A stretch of DNA of 64,000 bases from Streptomyces sp. SKN60 (GCF_026236535.1 NZ_JAHTMW010000019.1:88375-152374), one strand, 5' to 3'; shown: positions 17,041-24,750, counted from the stretch's first letter. Numbers and translations are program-made. The notes: a model not told the origin generated them from the letters alone.

Positions 17041-17268
17041 CTACTCCGGCGGCCGGCTGTACCGCTCCAGCGTCGCCTTCCTCATCAACGTGTCGACCAG
17101 CCGCAGCTCCCACGGACCGGTGCTCACGTCGAAGTCCTTGCCGAACCCGACCCACTTTCCGGTCATCCGCCGCCCGGTCGGCTCGACCAGCATCTGTACC
17201 GCCCCGTGGTACCGGGCGCTGTTGTAGTAACCGTCCTGGTCCTGCTGCCCGCAGTCCGCGACCGTCTC
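17041..17268 (-). pseudogene. C-terminal remnant of an unidentified protein
   Basis: About 75 codons that read as real protein (DGYYNSARYHGAVQMLVEP, then TGKWVGFGKDFDVSTGPWEL) before a TAG stop codon. Upstream of about 17268 the frame loses protein character and no start is present. Its broken end meets the broken end of the plus-strand methyltransferase remnant head to head. The parent family was not identified. Confidence 0.6.
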
Positions 17269-17529
17269 CGGCTGGGCGGCGTCTTCGTGATGTCGCAGTA
17301 TCCCGCGGTCGAGGGGTGCTACGGCTGTCAGGCGTCCTTCATCCCCCGTGGCCCCGACAGGGACCCGGCGGTCGTGAGGCGCTGGGACCATCCCCCCGAG
17401 ACATGGACGGAGTTGTTCCGGGCACACGGCTTCACCGATGTCGCAGCGACCGTCCTGCCGGCCCCGGGCACCGGGACCCGCCGCGTCGGCACGCTTCTGG
17501 TGCGCGGTGTGCGGGACGCATGCTCCTGA
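17266..17529 (+). pseudogene. C-terminal remnant of a SAM-dependent methyltransferase-like protein
   Basis: About 87 codons. LRLGGVFVMSQYPAVEGCYG resembles the strand after motif III of class I methyltransferases (L-x-PGG), and the end GTRRVGTLLVRG resembles their last beta hairpin. The SAM-binding N-terminal half is absent. It is joined head to head with the minus-strand remnant at about 17266, marking a rearrangement point. Methyltransferase is the best guess, not certain. Confidence 0.5.
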
Positions 17530-17546
17530 GCGAGCCTGGACGTTGC

Positions 17547-17650
17547 ACGGCCCCGGGCCGACGACGTCGGCGGACGGAGTCCGGCGCAGCGCCTCGAAGC
17601 CCGTGAGGCGCCCCGGCGCCGAGTGGTGCGAGGGGCGCGTCGGGGAAATG
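17547..17650 (+). repeat. ~100-bp dispersed repeat, copy 2
   Basis: Inverted partner of 16620-16721. Together the two copies bracket DUF3099 and the gene remnants, about 1 kb. It directly abuts the terminator of the DUF1416 gene. Confidence 0.8.
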
Positions 17651-17652
17651 GA

Positions 17653-17713
17653 CCGAAGGGCCGTGCCTCAAGTCCCGGAAAGCGTCCAACCCCCAGGAGG
17701 CACGGCCCTTCGG
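17653..17713 (-). terminator. Long-stem terminator of the sulfurtransferase-DUF1416 operon
   Basis: A perfect 17-bp stem (17653-17669 with 17697-17713, arm CCGAAGGGCCGTGCCTC) closes a 27-nt loop, 18 nt after the DUF1416 stop codon. Confidence 0.85.
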
Positions 17714-17731
17714 CCGGTCAAGCGTGCGGCG

Positions 17732-18019
17732 TCACACCGCGATGGCGACCTCGGCCAGGCCGCCGTGCTGGGCCACGACCTGGCGGTCGGCGGTGCCGCC
17801 GGGGACCAGGGCGCGGACGGTCCAGGTGCCCTCCGCCGCGTAGAAGCGGAACTGGCCGGTGGCGGAGGTGGGGACCTCGGCCGTGAACTCGCCGGTCGAG
17901 TCCAGGAGGCGGACGTAACCGGTGACGGGCTGGCCGTCCTTGGTCACGTAGCCCTGGATGGTGGTCTCACCGGGCTTGATGGTCGAGGCGTCGGGGCCGC
18001 CGGGCTGCGCTCCGCACAT
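17732..18019 (-). CDS. DUF1416 protein partnered with sulfurtransferase
   Basis: 95-residue beta-rich protein (MCGAQPGGPDASTIKPGETT start, then GYVTKDGQPVTGYVRLLD), a small carboxypeptidase-regulatory-like or transthyretin-like fold. It is regularly found just downstream of the actinobacterial thiosulfate sulfurtransferase, as here (36 nt gap), so it probably works with it. A Cys at position 2 may be relevant to sulfur handling. Biochemical role unknown. Confidence 0.85.
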   Translation of the reverse strand: MCGAQPGGPDASTIKPGETTIQGYVTKDGQPVTGYVRLLDSTGEFTAEVPTSATGQFRFYAAEGTWTVRALVPGGTADRQVVAQHGGLAEVAIAV

Positions 18020-18055
18020 GTCAGTAATCCTTACGGTCGAAGGGGGAGGAAGGTC

Positions 18056-18901
18056 TTACTTGTTGGCGCCGAGCTCGATCGGCACGCCGACGAGGGAGCC
18101 GTACTCGGTCCACGAACCGTCGTAGTTCTTGACGTTCGTGACCTCGAGCAGCTCGTGCAGGACGAACCAGGTGAGCGCGGAGCGCTCGCCGATGCGGCAG
18201 TAGGCGACGGTGTCCTTCGCCAGGTCGACCTGCTCGGCCTCGTAGAGGGCCTTCAGCTCCTCGTCCGACTTGAAGGTGCCGTCGTCGTTGGCGTTCTTCG
18301 ACCACGGGATGTTGCGGGCGCTCGGCACGTGGCCCGGGCGCTGCGACTGCTCCTGCGGGAGGTGGGCCGGCGCGAGGAGCTTGCCGGAGAACTCGTCGGG
18401 CGAGCGCACGTCGACGAGGTTCTGGGTGCCGATCGCGGCCACGACGTCGTCGCGGAAGGCACGGATGGAGGTGTCCTGGGCCTGGGCCTTGTACTCGGTG
18501 GCCGGGCGGTTCGGGACCTCGGAGCCGTCGACCAGGTCGCGGGAGTCGAGCTCCCACTTCTTGCGGCCGCCGTCGAGGAGCTTCACGTCCTGGTGGCCGT
18601 AGAGCTTGAAGTACCAGTAGGCGTACGAGGCGAACCAGTTGTTGTTGCCGCCGTAGAGGACCACGGTGGTGTCGTTGCCGATGCCCTTGGCCGAGAGGAG
18701 CTTCTCGAAGCCCTCCTGGTCGATGAAGTCACGGCGGACCGGGTCCTGGAGGTCCTTCGTCCAGTCGATCCGGATGGCGTTCTTGATGTGGTTCTTCTCG
18801 TAGGCGGACGTGTCCTCGTCCACCTCGACGAGGGCGACCTGCGGGTTGTCGAGGTTGGCCTCGACCCAGTCGGCGTCGACCAGGACGTCGCTGCGAGCCA
18901 T
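18056..18901 (-). CDS. Thiosulfate sulfurtransferase (rhodanese), CysA/SseA type
   Basis: 281-residue two-domain rhodanese moving a sulfane sulfur from thiosulfate to an acceptor such as cyanide or a thiol. The catalytic loop AYCRIGERSA, with the active Cys, is in the C-terminal domain near residue 234. The start ATG at 18901 follows GGAGGAGA. It is first in an operon with DUF1416. The 5' region holds a short leader peptide gene with Cys codons and a strong promoter, so expression probably responds to cysteine or sulfur supply. Confidence 0.93.
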   Translation of the reverse strand: MARSDVLVDADWVEANLDNPQVALVEVDEDTSAYEKNHIKNAIRIDWTKDLQDPVRRDFIDQEGFEKLLSAKGIGNDTTVVLYGGNNNWFASYAYWYFKLYGHQDVKLLDGGRKKWELDSRDLVDGSEVPNRPATEYKAQAQDTSIRAFRDDVVAAIGTQNLVDVRSPDEFSGKLLAPAHLPQEQSQRPGHVPSARNIPWSKNANDDGTFKSDEELKALYEAEQVDLAKDTVAYCRIGERSALTWFVLHELLEVTNVKNYDGSWTEYGSLVGVPIELGANK

Positions 18902-19071
18902 GCTGTTTCTCCTCCGGGGCAGTGTGCGGCGGTTCGTGCGGGGTGGTGCGGGTACGCGTCGGCTCGCGGTGCGGACGACGGCGTACGGCTGCGCAAGGGT
19001 GGCCCCGGCATCACGACGCGGGAATTTCACGCCGTAGGGGCCTGAGGGAATACGGGAGATGTGCGTCCCGC

Positions 19072-19152
19072 TCAGACCGAGCGACAGAGCATGGCGGCGA
19101 CGCGGCACAGGTCTACTGCCCGCCGCTTCGTGAGTTCCGCCTGTCGCTTCAT
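19072..19152 (-). CDS. Cys-containing leader peptide (attenuator) of the sulfurtransferase operon
   Basis: 26 codons from ATG 19152: the core KRRAVDLCRVAAMLCR matches the conserved actinobacterial leader peptide pattern (RRxVDLxRVxxxxCR) found upstream of cysteine and sulfur genes. Two Cys codons (TGC, TGT) would let translation sense Cys-tRNA. The -10 TACGAT lies exactly 7 nt upstream, so the leader is itself leaderless. About 170 nt separate it from the sulfurtransferase start, room for an attenuator structure. Too short for ordinary gene finders. Confidence 0.8.
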   Translation of the reverse strand: MKRQAELTKRRAVDLCRVAAMLCRSV

Positions 19153-19159
19153 GCCCTCG

Positions 19160-19188
19160 ATCGTAGGGACGGACCGGCGGCCGTGTCA
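19160..19188 (-). promoter_or_regulatory. Promoter of the leader peptide-sulfurtransferase operon
   Basis: Minus strand: -35 TGACAC (19188-19183), 17-bp spacer, -10 TACGAT (19165-19160), then 7 nt to the leader ATG. This is a good match to a housekeeping sigma promoter. Confidence 0.65.
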
Positions 19189-19200
19189 CCGGTGTGTCGT

Positions 19201-19319
19201 ATTCTGAGACGCGATCATCCGATATACGAGATCGAAGGCGAGTACGGATCTCCCCCGGACGCCCGCCGAGCGCCCGCGTCCCTTCACTTTCTACAGATCG
19301 GACGCCGCCGTCTCAGAAT
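19201..19319. repeat. 119-bp segment bounded by perfect 11-bp inverted repeats
   Basis: ATTCTGAGACG (19201-19211) and CGTCTCAGAAT (19309-19319) face each other at the ends of a relatively AT-rich non-coding stretch between the sulfurtransferase promoter and the LmeA-like gene. It could be a small MITE-like element or a pair of regulator half-sites. No gene is seen in the 180 bp around it. Confidence 0.6.
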
Positions 19320-19335
19320 GTGATCAGTTGGCTGC

Positions 19336-20028
19336 TCAGCCGGCGCCGAGCGCCACGTTCCGGCCGGTCACCGTCACCACGAGACCGTTCTCCCGGGCCT
19401 CGACCTTCGTCAGGCGCATGCCCTTCGGCAGGCCCTCGATCCGCCGGTCGAAGTCGGTGCGGGAGCGCACCATGCCCTCCAGGCCCGGGATGCCCTCGCC
19501 GGGCACCTCGTCCGCGCGCACCCGGATGGTGTCGCCGTTCACCAGGGTCACCGTGGACAGCACGGAGCGGGTCAGCGTCCGGCCCAGGATCCGCACCCCG
19601 CCCGTCACCTTCAGCTTGCCGTCGCCGCCGTACGCCACCTTCGCGTCCCGGCCCGAGGCCGCGGCCAGGTCGGGGTAGGCGATCAGGGCGGTGCCGTCGG
19701 CGCTGCCCGCGCGCTCGATCCCGTAGGCGTCGGTCAGGATCACGTCGTGCAGCGTGGCGTTCATCTCGTCGATCCGCACCGGGCGGCCCCCGGCCATCAC
19801 CTGGACGCCGGTGAAGCGCACCTCGACCTCGTCGAAGCCGCGGCCGGCGGCCTGGGTGAGGAACGGGAAGCCCTTGATGTCGACGTCCGTGGACTCGGGA
19901 CGCACCGCGCCGACCTGCACCCCCTCGGCGGCCTCCGACTCCGCGTACGACGCGGCGACCCGGTCCGCACCGACCAGGAGCCCGCCCAGCACCACGGCCA
20001 CGATCAGCACCATCCGTAGTGCTCGCAT
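19336..20028 (-). CDS. LmeA-like (DUF2993) phospholipid-binding envelope protein
   Basis: 230 residues: an N-terminal signal or anchor helix (MRALRMVLIVAVVLGGLLVG), then a beta-rich DUF2993 domain with VDIKGFPFLTQAAGRGFDEV and repeated internal duplication. Mycobacterial LmeA, in the same family, binds phospholipids and helps lipomannan elongation in the periplasm. A lipid-handling envelope role is likely here; the exact partner is unknown. The ATG at 20028 follows GGGGGCAG. It sits just after a strong terminator of the upstream gene. Confidence 0.85.
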   Translation of the reverse strand: MRALRMVLIVAVVLGGLLVGADRVAASYAESEAAEGVQVGAVRPESTDVDIKGFPFLTQAAGRGFDEVEVRFTGVQVMAGGRPVRIDEMNATLHDVILTDAYGIERAGSADGTALIAYPDLAAASGRDAKVAYGGDGKLKVTGGVRILGRTLTRSVLSTVTLVNGDTIRVRADEVPGEGIPGLEGMVRSRTDFDRRIEGLPKGMRLTKVEARENGLVVTVTGRNVALGAG

Positions 20029-20053
20029 GCGTTTCTGCCCCCAGATCACGAGT

Positions 20054-20092
20054 CCGGCCCCCCGACACAAGATCGACGTGTCAGGGGGCCGG
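20054..20092 (-). terminator. Strong hairpin terminator
   Basis: A 15-bp stem (20054-20068 with 20078-20092; arm CCGGCCCCCCGACAC, one mismatch) closes a 9-nt loop. It ends the transcript of the 20132-21331 gene, just upstream of the LmeA-like gene. Confidence 0.8.
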
Positions 20093-20131
20093 TCGGTTCC
20101 CCGGAGTCTCACGCTCCGGTCGGTGCGGGGG

Positions 20132-21331
20132 CTACGCGAGCGCCCTGCCGAGCAGATAGATCGCGGGCACGGCGGCGGTCAGCGGCAGCGCCACACCGGC
20201 CGTCATGTGCACGAACCGCGACGGGTAGTCGTAGCTCGCCACCCGCAGCCCGACCAGCGCGCAGACGCCCGCGCCGAGGCCGAGCAGCGCGCCGGAGCCG
20301 CCGAGTCCGGTGAGCCCGCCGGCCGCGATGCCGCCGCCCGCCGCCGCGAGCAGCGCGACGACCACGGAGGCCGGGCCGGGCAGCGGGAGGGCGCGGGCCA
20401 GGACGGTGGCGGCGACGGCGACCGCGCCGACGACCACGGCGTCCGCCTCGGCGCCGAGCTGTCCGGCGGCCAGGATCGCCAGGGCCGCCGAGGCGACCGT
20501 CGCCATCAGGCCGTACATCCGCTCGTCCGGATCGGCGTGGCTGCGCAGCTGGAGCACCAGCGTGAGCAGCACCCACACGCCGAGGGTGCCGATGACGGCG
20601 GCCGGGGTGTGCTCCCGGCCGGCGATCAGGAGCACGGCGTCGGCGACGACCCCGCCGAGGAAGGCCAGCGCGATGCCCTGCCGGGCGGGCCACATGCCGT
20701 TGAGCCGGAACCAGCCGGCCGCGGTGAGGCCCTGGAGCAGCAGCAGTGGGACGAGTAGCGCGTACGGGCCGACGGCCGCGCCGACCGCGAGCAGCACGCC
20801 GAGACCGGCGGTGAGCGCGGCCGGCTGCATCCCGGGCTCGATGATCGGCGACCGGCCCTCGGCGCGGGCGCGCTGGGCGTCGGTGACCCGGGAGTTCCCG
20901 GAGAGGGTCGGCGGGGAGTAGGCGGGGCCGGGCTCCGCGGGGGCCGCCATCGCCTCGGGAGCGGGCGCGGGAGCGGGAGCGGGCTCGTACGCCACGGGGG
21001 CCGGGGCCTGGGCCTCGTACCCCTCGTACCCCTCGTACCCCTCGTACCCCTCGTACCCCTCGTACCCGTACGGCATCTCCGGGGGCAGCGGGTGGCCGCC
21101 CGTGGCGGGCTGCCGGCCGTACCCCTGGCCCTGGGGAGGCAGATACGTGGTGTCGTACGACACGGGCGCCTGCGGCTGCTGCACCACCGGCTGGTACTGC
21201 GTGTCCCAGGTCTGACCCTCCCACGTCTGGGTGATGCTCGGGTCGTACGGTTGACCGCCCTGGGGGCTCCCTTGGGCGCTCCCCTGGGGGCTCCCCTGCG
21301 GGTCGTACGGGTACTGCTGATCACTGCTCAT
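20132..21331 (-). CDS. Multi-spanning membrane protein with low-complexity N-terminus
   Basis: 399 residues. The first 150 are disordered and rich in Gln, Pro, Tyr, Gly and Glu, including six tandem GYE tripeptides and an alternating Ala-Pro stretch. The remaining 250 form about nine hydrophobic helices with few polar residues. No transporter or enzyme motif is recognised. It is 10 nt downstream of the MoaD-like gene on the same strand. The ATG at 21331 starts the Gln/Pro-rich segment. Confidence 0.8.
   Translation of the reverse strand: MSSDQQYPYDPQGSPQGSAQGSPQGGQPYDPSITQTWEGQTWDTQYQPVVQQPQAPVSYDTTYLPPQGQGYGRQPATGGHPLPPEMPYGYEGYEGYEGYEGYEGYEAQAPAPVAYEPAPAPAPAPEAMAAPAEPGPAYSPPTLSGNSRVTDAQRARAEGRSPIIEPGMQPAALTAGLGVLLAVGAAVGPYALLVPLLLLQGLTAAGWFRLNGMWPARQGIALAFLGGVVADAVLLIAGREHTPAAVIGTLGVWVLLTLVLQLRSHADPDERMYGLMATVASAALAILAAGQLGAEADAVVVGAVAVAATVLARALPLPGPASVVVALLAAAGGGIAAGGLTGLGGSGALLGLGAGVCALVGLRVASYDYPSRFVHMTAGVALPLTAAVPAIYLLGRALA
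21014..21067. repeat. 9-bp tandem repeat, six perfect units
   Basis: Six copies of CTCGTACCC encode the GYE repeats in the membrane protein N-terminus. Perfect identity suggests recent expansion. Confidence 0.95.
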
Positions 21332-21341
21332 GGTGTGCGGT

Positions 21342-21596
21342 TCACCCTCCTGCGAACGGGGGGAGCACCTCGACCGTGCCGCCCTCGGCCAGCCGTACCG
21401 TCTCATGCGCGCGGGTCCCGACCGGGTCGCCGTCGATGAGGAACGAGCAGCGCTGGAGGACCCGGGTCAGCTCGCCGGGGTGCCGCTCGCGGACCGAGGC
21501 CAGGGCCTCCGCGAGGGTCTCGGCGGCGTACGGCTCCTCGGCGACCCCCGCGGCCGCCTTCGCCGCGGCCCAGTAGCGGATGGTTCCCGCTGCCAT
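21342..21596 (-). CDS. MoaD/ThiS-family beta-grasp sulfur carrier-like protein
   Basis: 84 residues ending in PFAGG; the C-terminal Gly-Gly is the site that carries thiocarboxylate in MoaD and ThiS. It begins AAGTIRYWAAAKAAAGV, typical of MoaD. It could serve molybdopterin synthesis or another sulfur transfer reaction; no MoaE or MoeB partner is nearby, so the pathway is open. The ATG at 21596 has a GGGAG ribosome site. It may be co-transcribed with the hydrolase upstream. Confidence 0.85.
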   Translation of the reverse strand: MAAGTIRYWAAAKAAAGVAEEPYAAETLAEALASVRERHPGELTRVLQRCSFLIDGDPVGTRAHETVRLAEGGTVEVLPPFAGG

Positions 21597-21641
21597 AGCG
21601 GCACTCCCTTCGTTCGTGTGCGCGCCGCCCCCCATGATGGG

Positions 21642-22520
21642 CTATGGCCGGGCGAGCCAGTTCCCGAGGCGGTCGAGCAGCTCGTCGCCCGCCGCGTTCT
21701 CGGCGTGGCCCATGCCGCGCTCCAGCCACAGTTCGGCCGGACTGCCGGCCGTCTCCGCGGCCTCCACGAGCATCCGGGGGTGGTCGAGCGGGAAGTACGG
21801 GTCGCGGTCCCCGTGCACCACGAGCAGCGGGGTCGGCGCGATCAGCGGCACCGCCTCGAACGGCGCGAGCGGCACCGGATCCCACTCCTTGCGGTCGATC
21901 CGCGTCCCGAGGCCGTAGCGCCCGACCAGCCGGCCCACCGGCCGGGTGACCACCCAGTGCACACGGCGCATCGACGGCGTCCCCCGGTAGTACCAGCGGG
22001 CCGGGGCGGAGACGGCGGCCACGGCGTCCGCGCGGGCGTCCGTCCCCTTCTCCAGAGCGGCGTGCCGCAGCACGACCGAGCCGCCCATGGAGAAGCCGAC
22101 CGTCGCCACGCGCGCGTGGCCGAGCTCGCGTGCCCAGCGGACGGCGGCGGACAGGTCCAGGACCTCGCGGTCGCCGACCGTGGAGCGGCCGCCGGAACGC
22201 CCGTGGCCGCGGAAGGAGAACGAGACCACGGCGGCGTGCCGGCGGAAGGCCTGCGCGGCGCGCCTGACCGCCGGCCGGTCGGCCGAGCCGGTGAACCCGT
22301 GCGCGAGGACCACCGCGGTACCTGCGCCCGCAGAGGCACCCGCGTAGGCACCCGCATCGGCGCCCGTATCGGTGACACTGGCTGTGGAGGGTTCGTAAAC
22401 CGCCTCGATCCGGACACCGTCATCCGTACGCAACACCGTGCGCAAGGTGGCGCGGCGCGGGACGGAAGTGAGCGAGGAAACATCCACCATGTGAAATCGG
22501 CCCTCTGCCTCGGAACTCAT
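21642..22520 (-). CDS. Alpha/beta hydrolase
   Basis: 292-residue serine hydrolase: oxyanion-side motif LAHGFTGSADRP, nucleophile elbow GFSMGG, a late Asp in GDRDPYFP and the catalytic His in GMGHAEN. A small Ala/Gly insert (TDTGADAGAYAGASAGAG) lies before strand 3. Probably an esterase or lipase-like enzyme acting in the cytoplasm; substrate unknown. An internal ATG at 22490 is an alternative start. It is divergent from glnR. Confidence 0.87.
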   Translation of the reverse strand: MSSEAEGRFHMVDVSSLTSVPRRATLRTVLRTDDGVRIEAVYEPSTASVTDTGADAGAYAGASAGAGTAVVLAHGFTGSADRPAVRRAAQAFRRHAAVVSFSFRGHGRSGGRSTVGDREVLDLSAAVRWARELGHARVATVGFSMGGSVVLRHAALEKGTDARADAVAAVSAPARWYYRGTPSMRRVHWVVTRPVGRLVGRYGLGTRIDRKEWDPVPLAPFEAVPLIAPTPLLVVHGDRDPYFPLDHPRMLVEAAETAGSPAELWLERGMGHAENAAGDELLDRLGNWLARP

Positions 22521-22648
22521 GTGAGCTATTGTGCTTGGCAGAGGATCCGGGCAATGCAGCCCCCGGGTCCTTTTGTGTTTTCCGACCGTTGTTACGGACA
22601 GGTGAACAAAAGCTCTCGGGGCGCGAGGGCCGAGGAGGAACCGACGTC

Positions 22649-22711
22649 ATGGACGATCGACCCCGTACGAAGCACGACCGACCGACGAGCGTGGCAGGTG
22701 GGACGCGATGA
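22649..22711 (+). CDS. 20-residue upstream ORF coupled to glnR
   Basis: ATG at 22649 has a strong ribosome site (GAGGAGGAAC) at proper spacing, and its TGA overlaps the glnR ATG as ATGA. The peptide (MDDRPRTKHDRP start) is basic and unremarkable. Translation would feed ribosomes to glnR. Whether the peptide matters or only its translation is unknown. Confidence 0.5.
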   Translation: MDDRPRTKHDRPTSVAGGTR

Positions 22712-23589
22712 GTTCTCTGCTGCTCCTCACCAACGCTCTGCAGCCGTCGACCGAAGTGCTGCCCGCCCTCGGTCTACTGCTCCACAACGTGCGGGTGGCC
22801 CCCGCCGAGGGCCCGGCCCTGGTGGACACCCCGGGCGCCGACGTGATCCTGGTGGACGGGCGGCGTGACCTGCCACAGGTGCGCTCGCTCTGTCAGCTGC
22901 TGCGCTCCACCGGCCCGGGCTGTCCGCTGATCCTGGTCGTCACGGAGGGCGGTCTCGCCGCCGTCACCGCCGACTGGGGCATCGACGACGTACTGCTCGA
23001 CACGGCGGGGCCGGCCGAGGTGGAGGCGCGGCTGCGCCTGGCCATGGGCCGGCAGCAGATCGGCGTGGACGACTCCCCCATGGAGATCCGCAACGGCGAC
23101 CTGTCGGTCGACGAGGCCACGTACAGCGCCAAGCTGAAGGGCCGGGTCCTGGACCTGACCTTCAAGGAGTTCGAACTGCTCAAGTACCTCGCCCAGCACC
23201 CGGGGCGGGTCTTCACCCGGGCGCAGCTCCTCCAGGAGGTGTGGGGGTACGACTACTTCGGCGGCACCCGAACGGTCGATGTGCACGTACGGAGGCTCCG
23301 CGCCAAGCTCGGCCCGGAGCACGAGTCGCTGATCGGCACCGTCCGCAACGTCGGCTACCGCTTCGTGACGCCGGAGAAGGCGGACCGCTCGGCCGACCGT
23401 TCGGCCGACCGTTCGGCGGATCGGTCCACAGATCGTTCGGCCGACCGTTCGGCGGACCGATCGGGGGATCGATCGGCGGACCGATCGGGGGATCGATCGG
23501 CGGACCGATCGGGGGACCGTTCCGAAGGGCGCGCGGAGGCGCGCGTCAAGGCGGACACGCGGGAACTCACTCCGGTGGAGGACCGTTAA
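22708..23589 (+). CDS. glnR: GlnR, global nitrogen regulator, with expanded Arg/Ser tail
   Basis: 293-residue OmpR-type orphan response regulator that controls nitrogen assimilation genes (glnA, amtB and others) in Streptomyces. The N-terminus MSSLLLLTNALQPSTEV is characteristic. The receiver domain lacks the usual phosphorylation pocket, as known for GlnR. The winged helix runs from LDLTFKEFELLKYLAQ to RNVGYRFVTP, about residues 145-225. After it comes an unusual tail of twelve tandem (A/G/T)DRS units, making the protein longer than the about 267 residues I recall for S. coelicolor. No partner kinase is nearby. Confidence 0.95.
   Translation: MSSLLLLTNALQPSTEVLPALGLLLHNVRVAPAEGPALVDTPGADVILVDGRRDLPQVRSLCQLLRSTGPGCPLILVVTEGGLAAVTADWGIDDVLLDTAGPAEVEARLRLAMGRQQIGVDDSPMEIRNGDLSVDEATYSAKLKGRVLDLTFKEFELLKYLAQHPGRVFTRAQLLQEVWGYDYFGGTRTVDVHVRRLRAKLGPEHESLIGTVRNVGYRFVTPEKADRSADRSADRSADRSTDRSADRSADRSGDRSADRSGDRSADRSGDRSEGRAEARVKADTRELTPVEDR
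23380..23523. repeat. 12-bp tandem repeat, twelve units, in glnR 3' part
   Basis: Twelve in-frame 12-bp units of the form GCGGACCGNTCG encode ADRS, GDRS or TDRS. The last units alternate regularly between ADRS and GDRS, pointing to expansion of a 24-bp pair. Confidence 0.95.
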
Positions 23590-23637
23590 CGTGGCGTATG
23601 CCACAGCGCGACCTGCCGGTAGGTAGGTCACCCCGCG

Positions 23638-23643
23638 TAGACT
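23638..23643 (+). promoter_or_regulatory. Leaderless -10 element of lacI-type gene
   Basis: TAGACT, 7 nt, then the GTG at 23651, with no ribosome site. Confidence 0.5.
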
Positions 23644-23650
23644 TCCGCGC

Positions 23651-24676
23651 GTGGCCAAGGTGACGCGGGATGACGTTGCGCGACTGGCGGGTACTTCTAC
23701 CGCGGTCGTGAGTTACGTGATCAACAACGGACCCCGGCCGGTCGCCCCGGCCACGCGCGAGCGTGTCCTCGCCGCCATCAAGGAGCTGGGCTACCGACCC
23801 GACCGGGTGGCCCAGGCGATGGCCTCCCGGCGCACCGACCTCATAGGCATGATCGTGCCGGACGCCCGGCAGCCCTTCTTCGCGGAGATGGCGCACGCGG
23901 TCGAGCAGGCCGCCGCCGAGCGCGGAAAGATGGTCCTGGTCGGCAACTCCGACTACCGCACCGAGCGCGAGATCCACTATCTGCGGGCCTTCCTCGGCAT
24001 GCGGGTGTCCGGTCTGATCCTGGTCAGCCAGGGCATGAGCGAGCAGGCCGCGAGCGAGATCGAGGCCTGGGACGCCAAGGTCGTGCTGCTGCACGAGCGG
24101 CCCGAGGCGATCGACGACGTCGCCGTCGTCACCGACGACATCGGCGGCGCGCAGCTCGCCACCCGGCACCTCCTGGAGCACGGGCACCCGTACGTGGCGT
24201 GCATGGGCGGCGTGCCGAACACCCCGGCCGTCGGCGACCCGGTCGCCGACCACGTCGAGGGCTGGCGGCGGGCCATGCTGGAGGCCGGCCGCCCGGTCGA
24301 GGGCCGGCTCTTCGAGGCCCCGTACAACCGCTACGACGCGTACAAGATCGCGCTGGAGATCCTGGCCGGGCCGCAGCGGCCGCCGGCCATCTTCTGCTCG
24401 ACCGACGACCAGGCCCTCGGCGTGCTGCGGGCCGCCCGCGAGCTGCGCATCGACGTGCCGAGGGAGCTGGCCGTGGCCGGCTTCGACGACGTGAAGGAGG
24501 CGGCGCTCGCGGATCCGCCGCTGACCACCGTCTACTCCGACCGCCCGGCGATGGCCCGGGCGGCGGTGGACCTGGTGCTCGACGACTCGCTGCGGGTCGC
24601 GGGCTCGCGGCGGGAGCGGGTGAAGCAGTTCCCGTCGGCGCTGATCGTGCGCGGCTCCTGCGGCTGCGAGCACTGA
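23651..24676 (+). CDS. LacI-family transcriptional regulator
   Basis: 341 residues. The N-terminal LacI HTH and hinge (VTRDDVARLAGTSTAVVSYV then RERVLAAIKELGYRPD) are followed by a periplasmic-binding-protein-like sensor domain with DLIGMIVPDARQPFF and FDDVKEAALADPPLTT. It ends in CGCEH, a cysteine-rich tail seen in many Streptomyces LacI proteins. No sugar-uptake genes are adjacent, so its target lies elsewhere or is itself. GTG start with leaderless promoter. Confidence 0.92.
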   Translation: MAKVTRDDVARLAGTSTAVVSYVINNGPRPVAPATRERVLAAIKELGYRPDRVAQAMASRRTDLIGMIVPDARQPFFAEMAHAVEQAAAERGKMVLVGNSDYRTEREIHYLRAFLGMRVSGLILVSQGMSEQAASEIEAWDAKVVLLHERPEAIDDVAVVTDDIGGAQLATRHLLEHGHPYVACMGGVPNTPAVGDPVADHVEGWRRAMLEAGRPVEGRLFEAPYNRYDAYKIALEILAGPQRPPAIFCSTDDQALGVLRAARELRIDVPRELAVAGFDDVKEAALADPPLTTVYSDRPAMARAAVDLVLDDSLRVAGSRRERVKQFPSALIVRGSCGCEH

Positions 24677-24750
24677 CCCCGTAAACCCGGCCCTGCCTGA
24701 CCCGTACACGTCGAGTCTTTATTTCGGGCATACAGGCTTCTGTCGGGCTT

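Noticed and set aside
23380..23523. Regular repeats considered as a CRISPR array
   Set aside because: Units are contiguous 12-mers with no spacers and are in frame inside glnR; no cas genes nearby.
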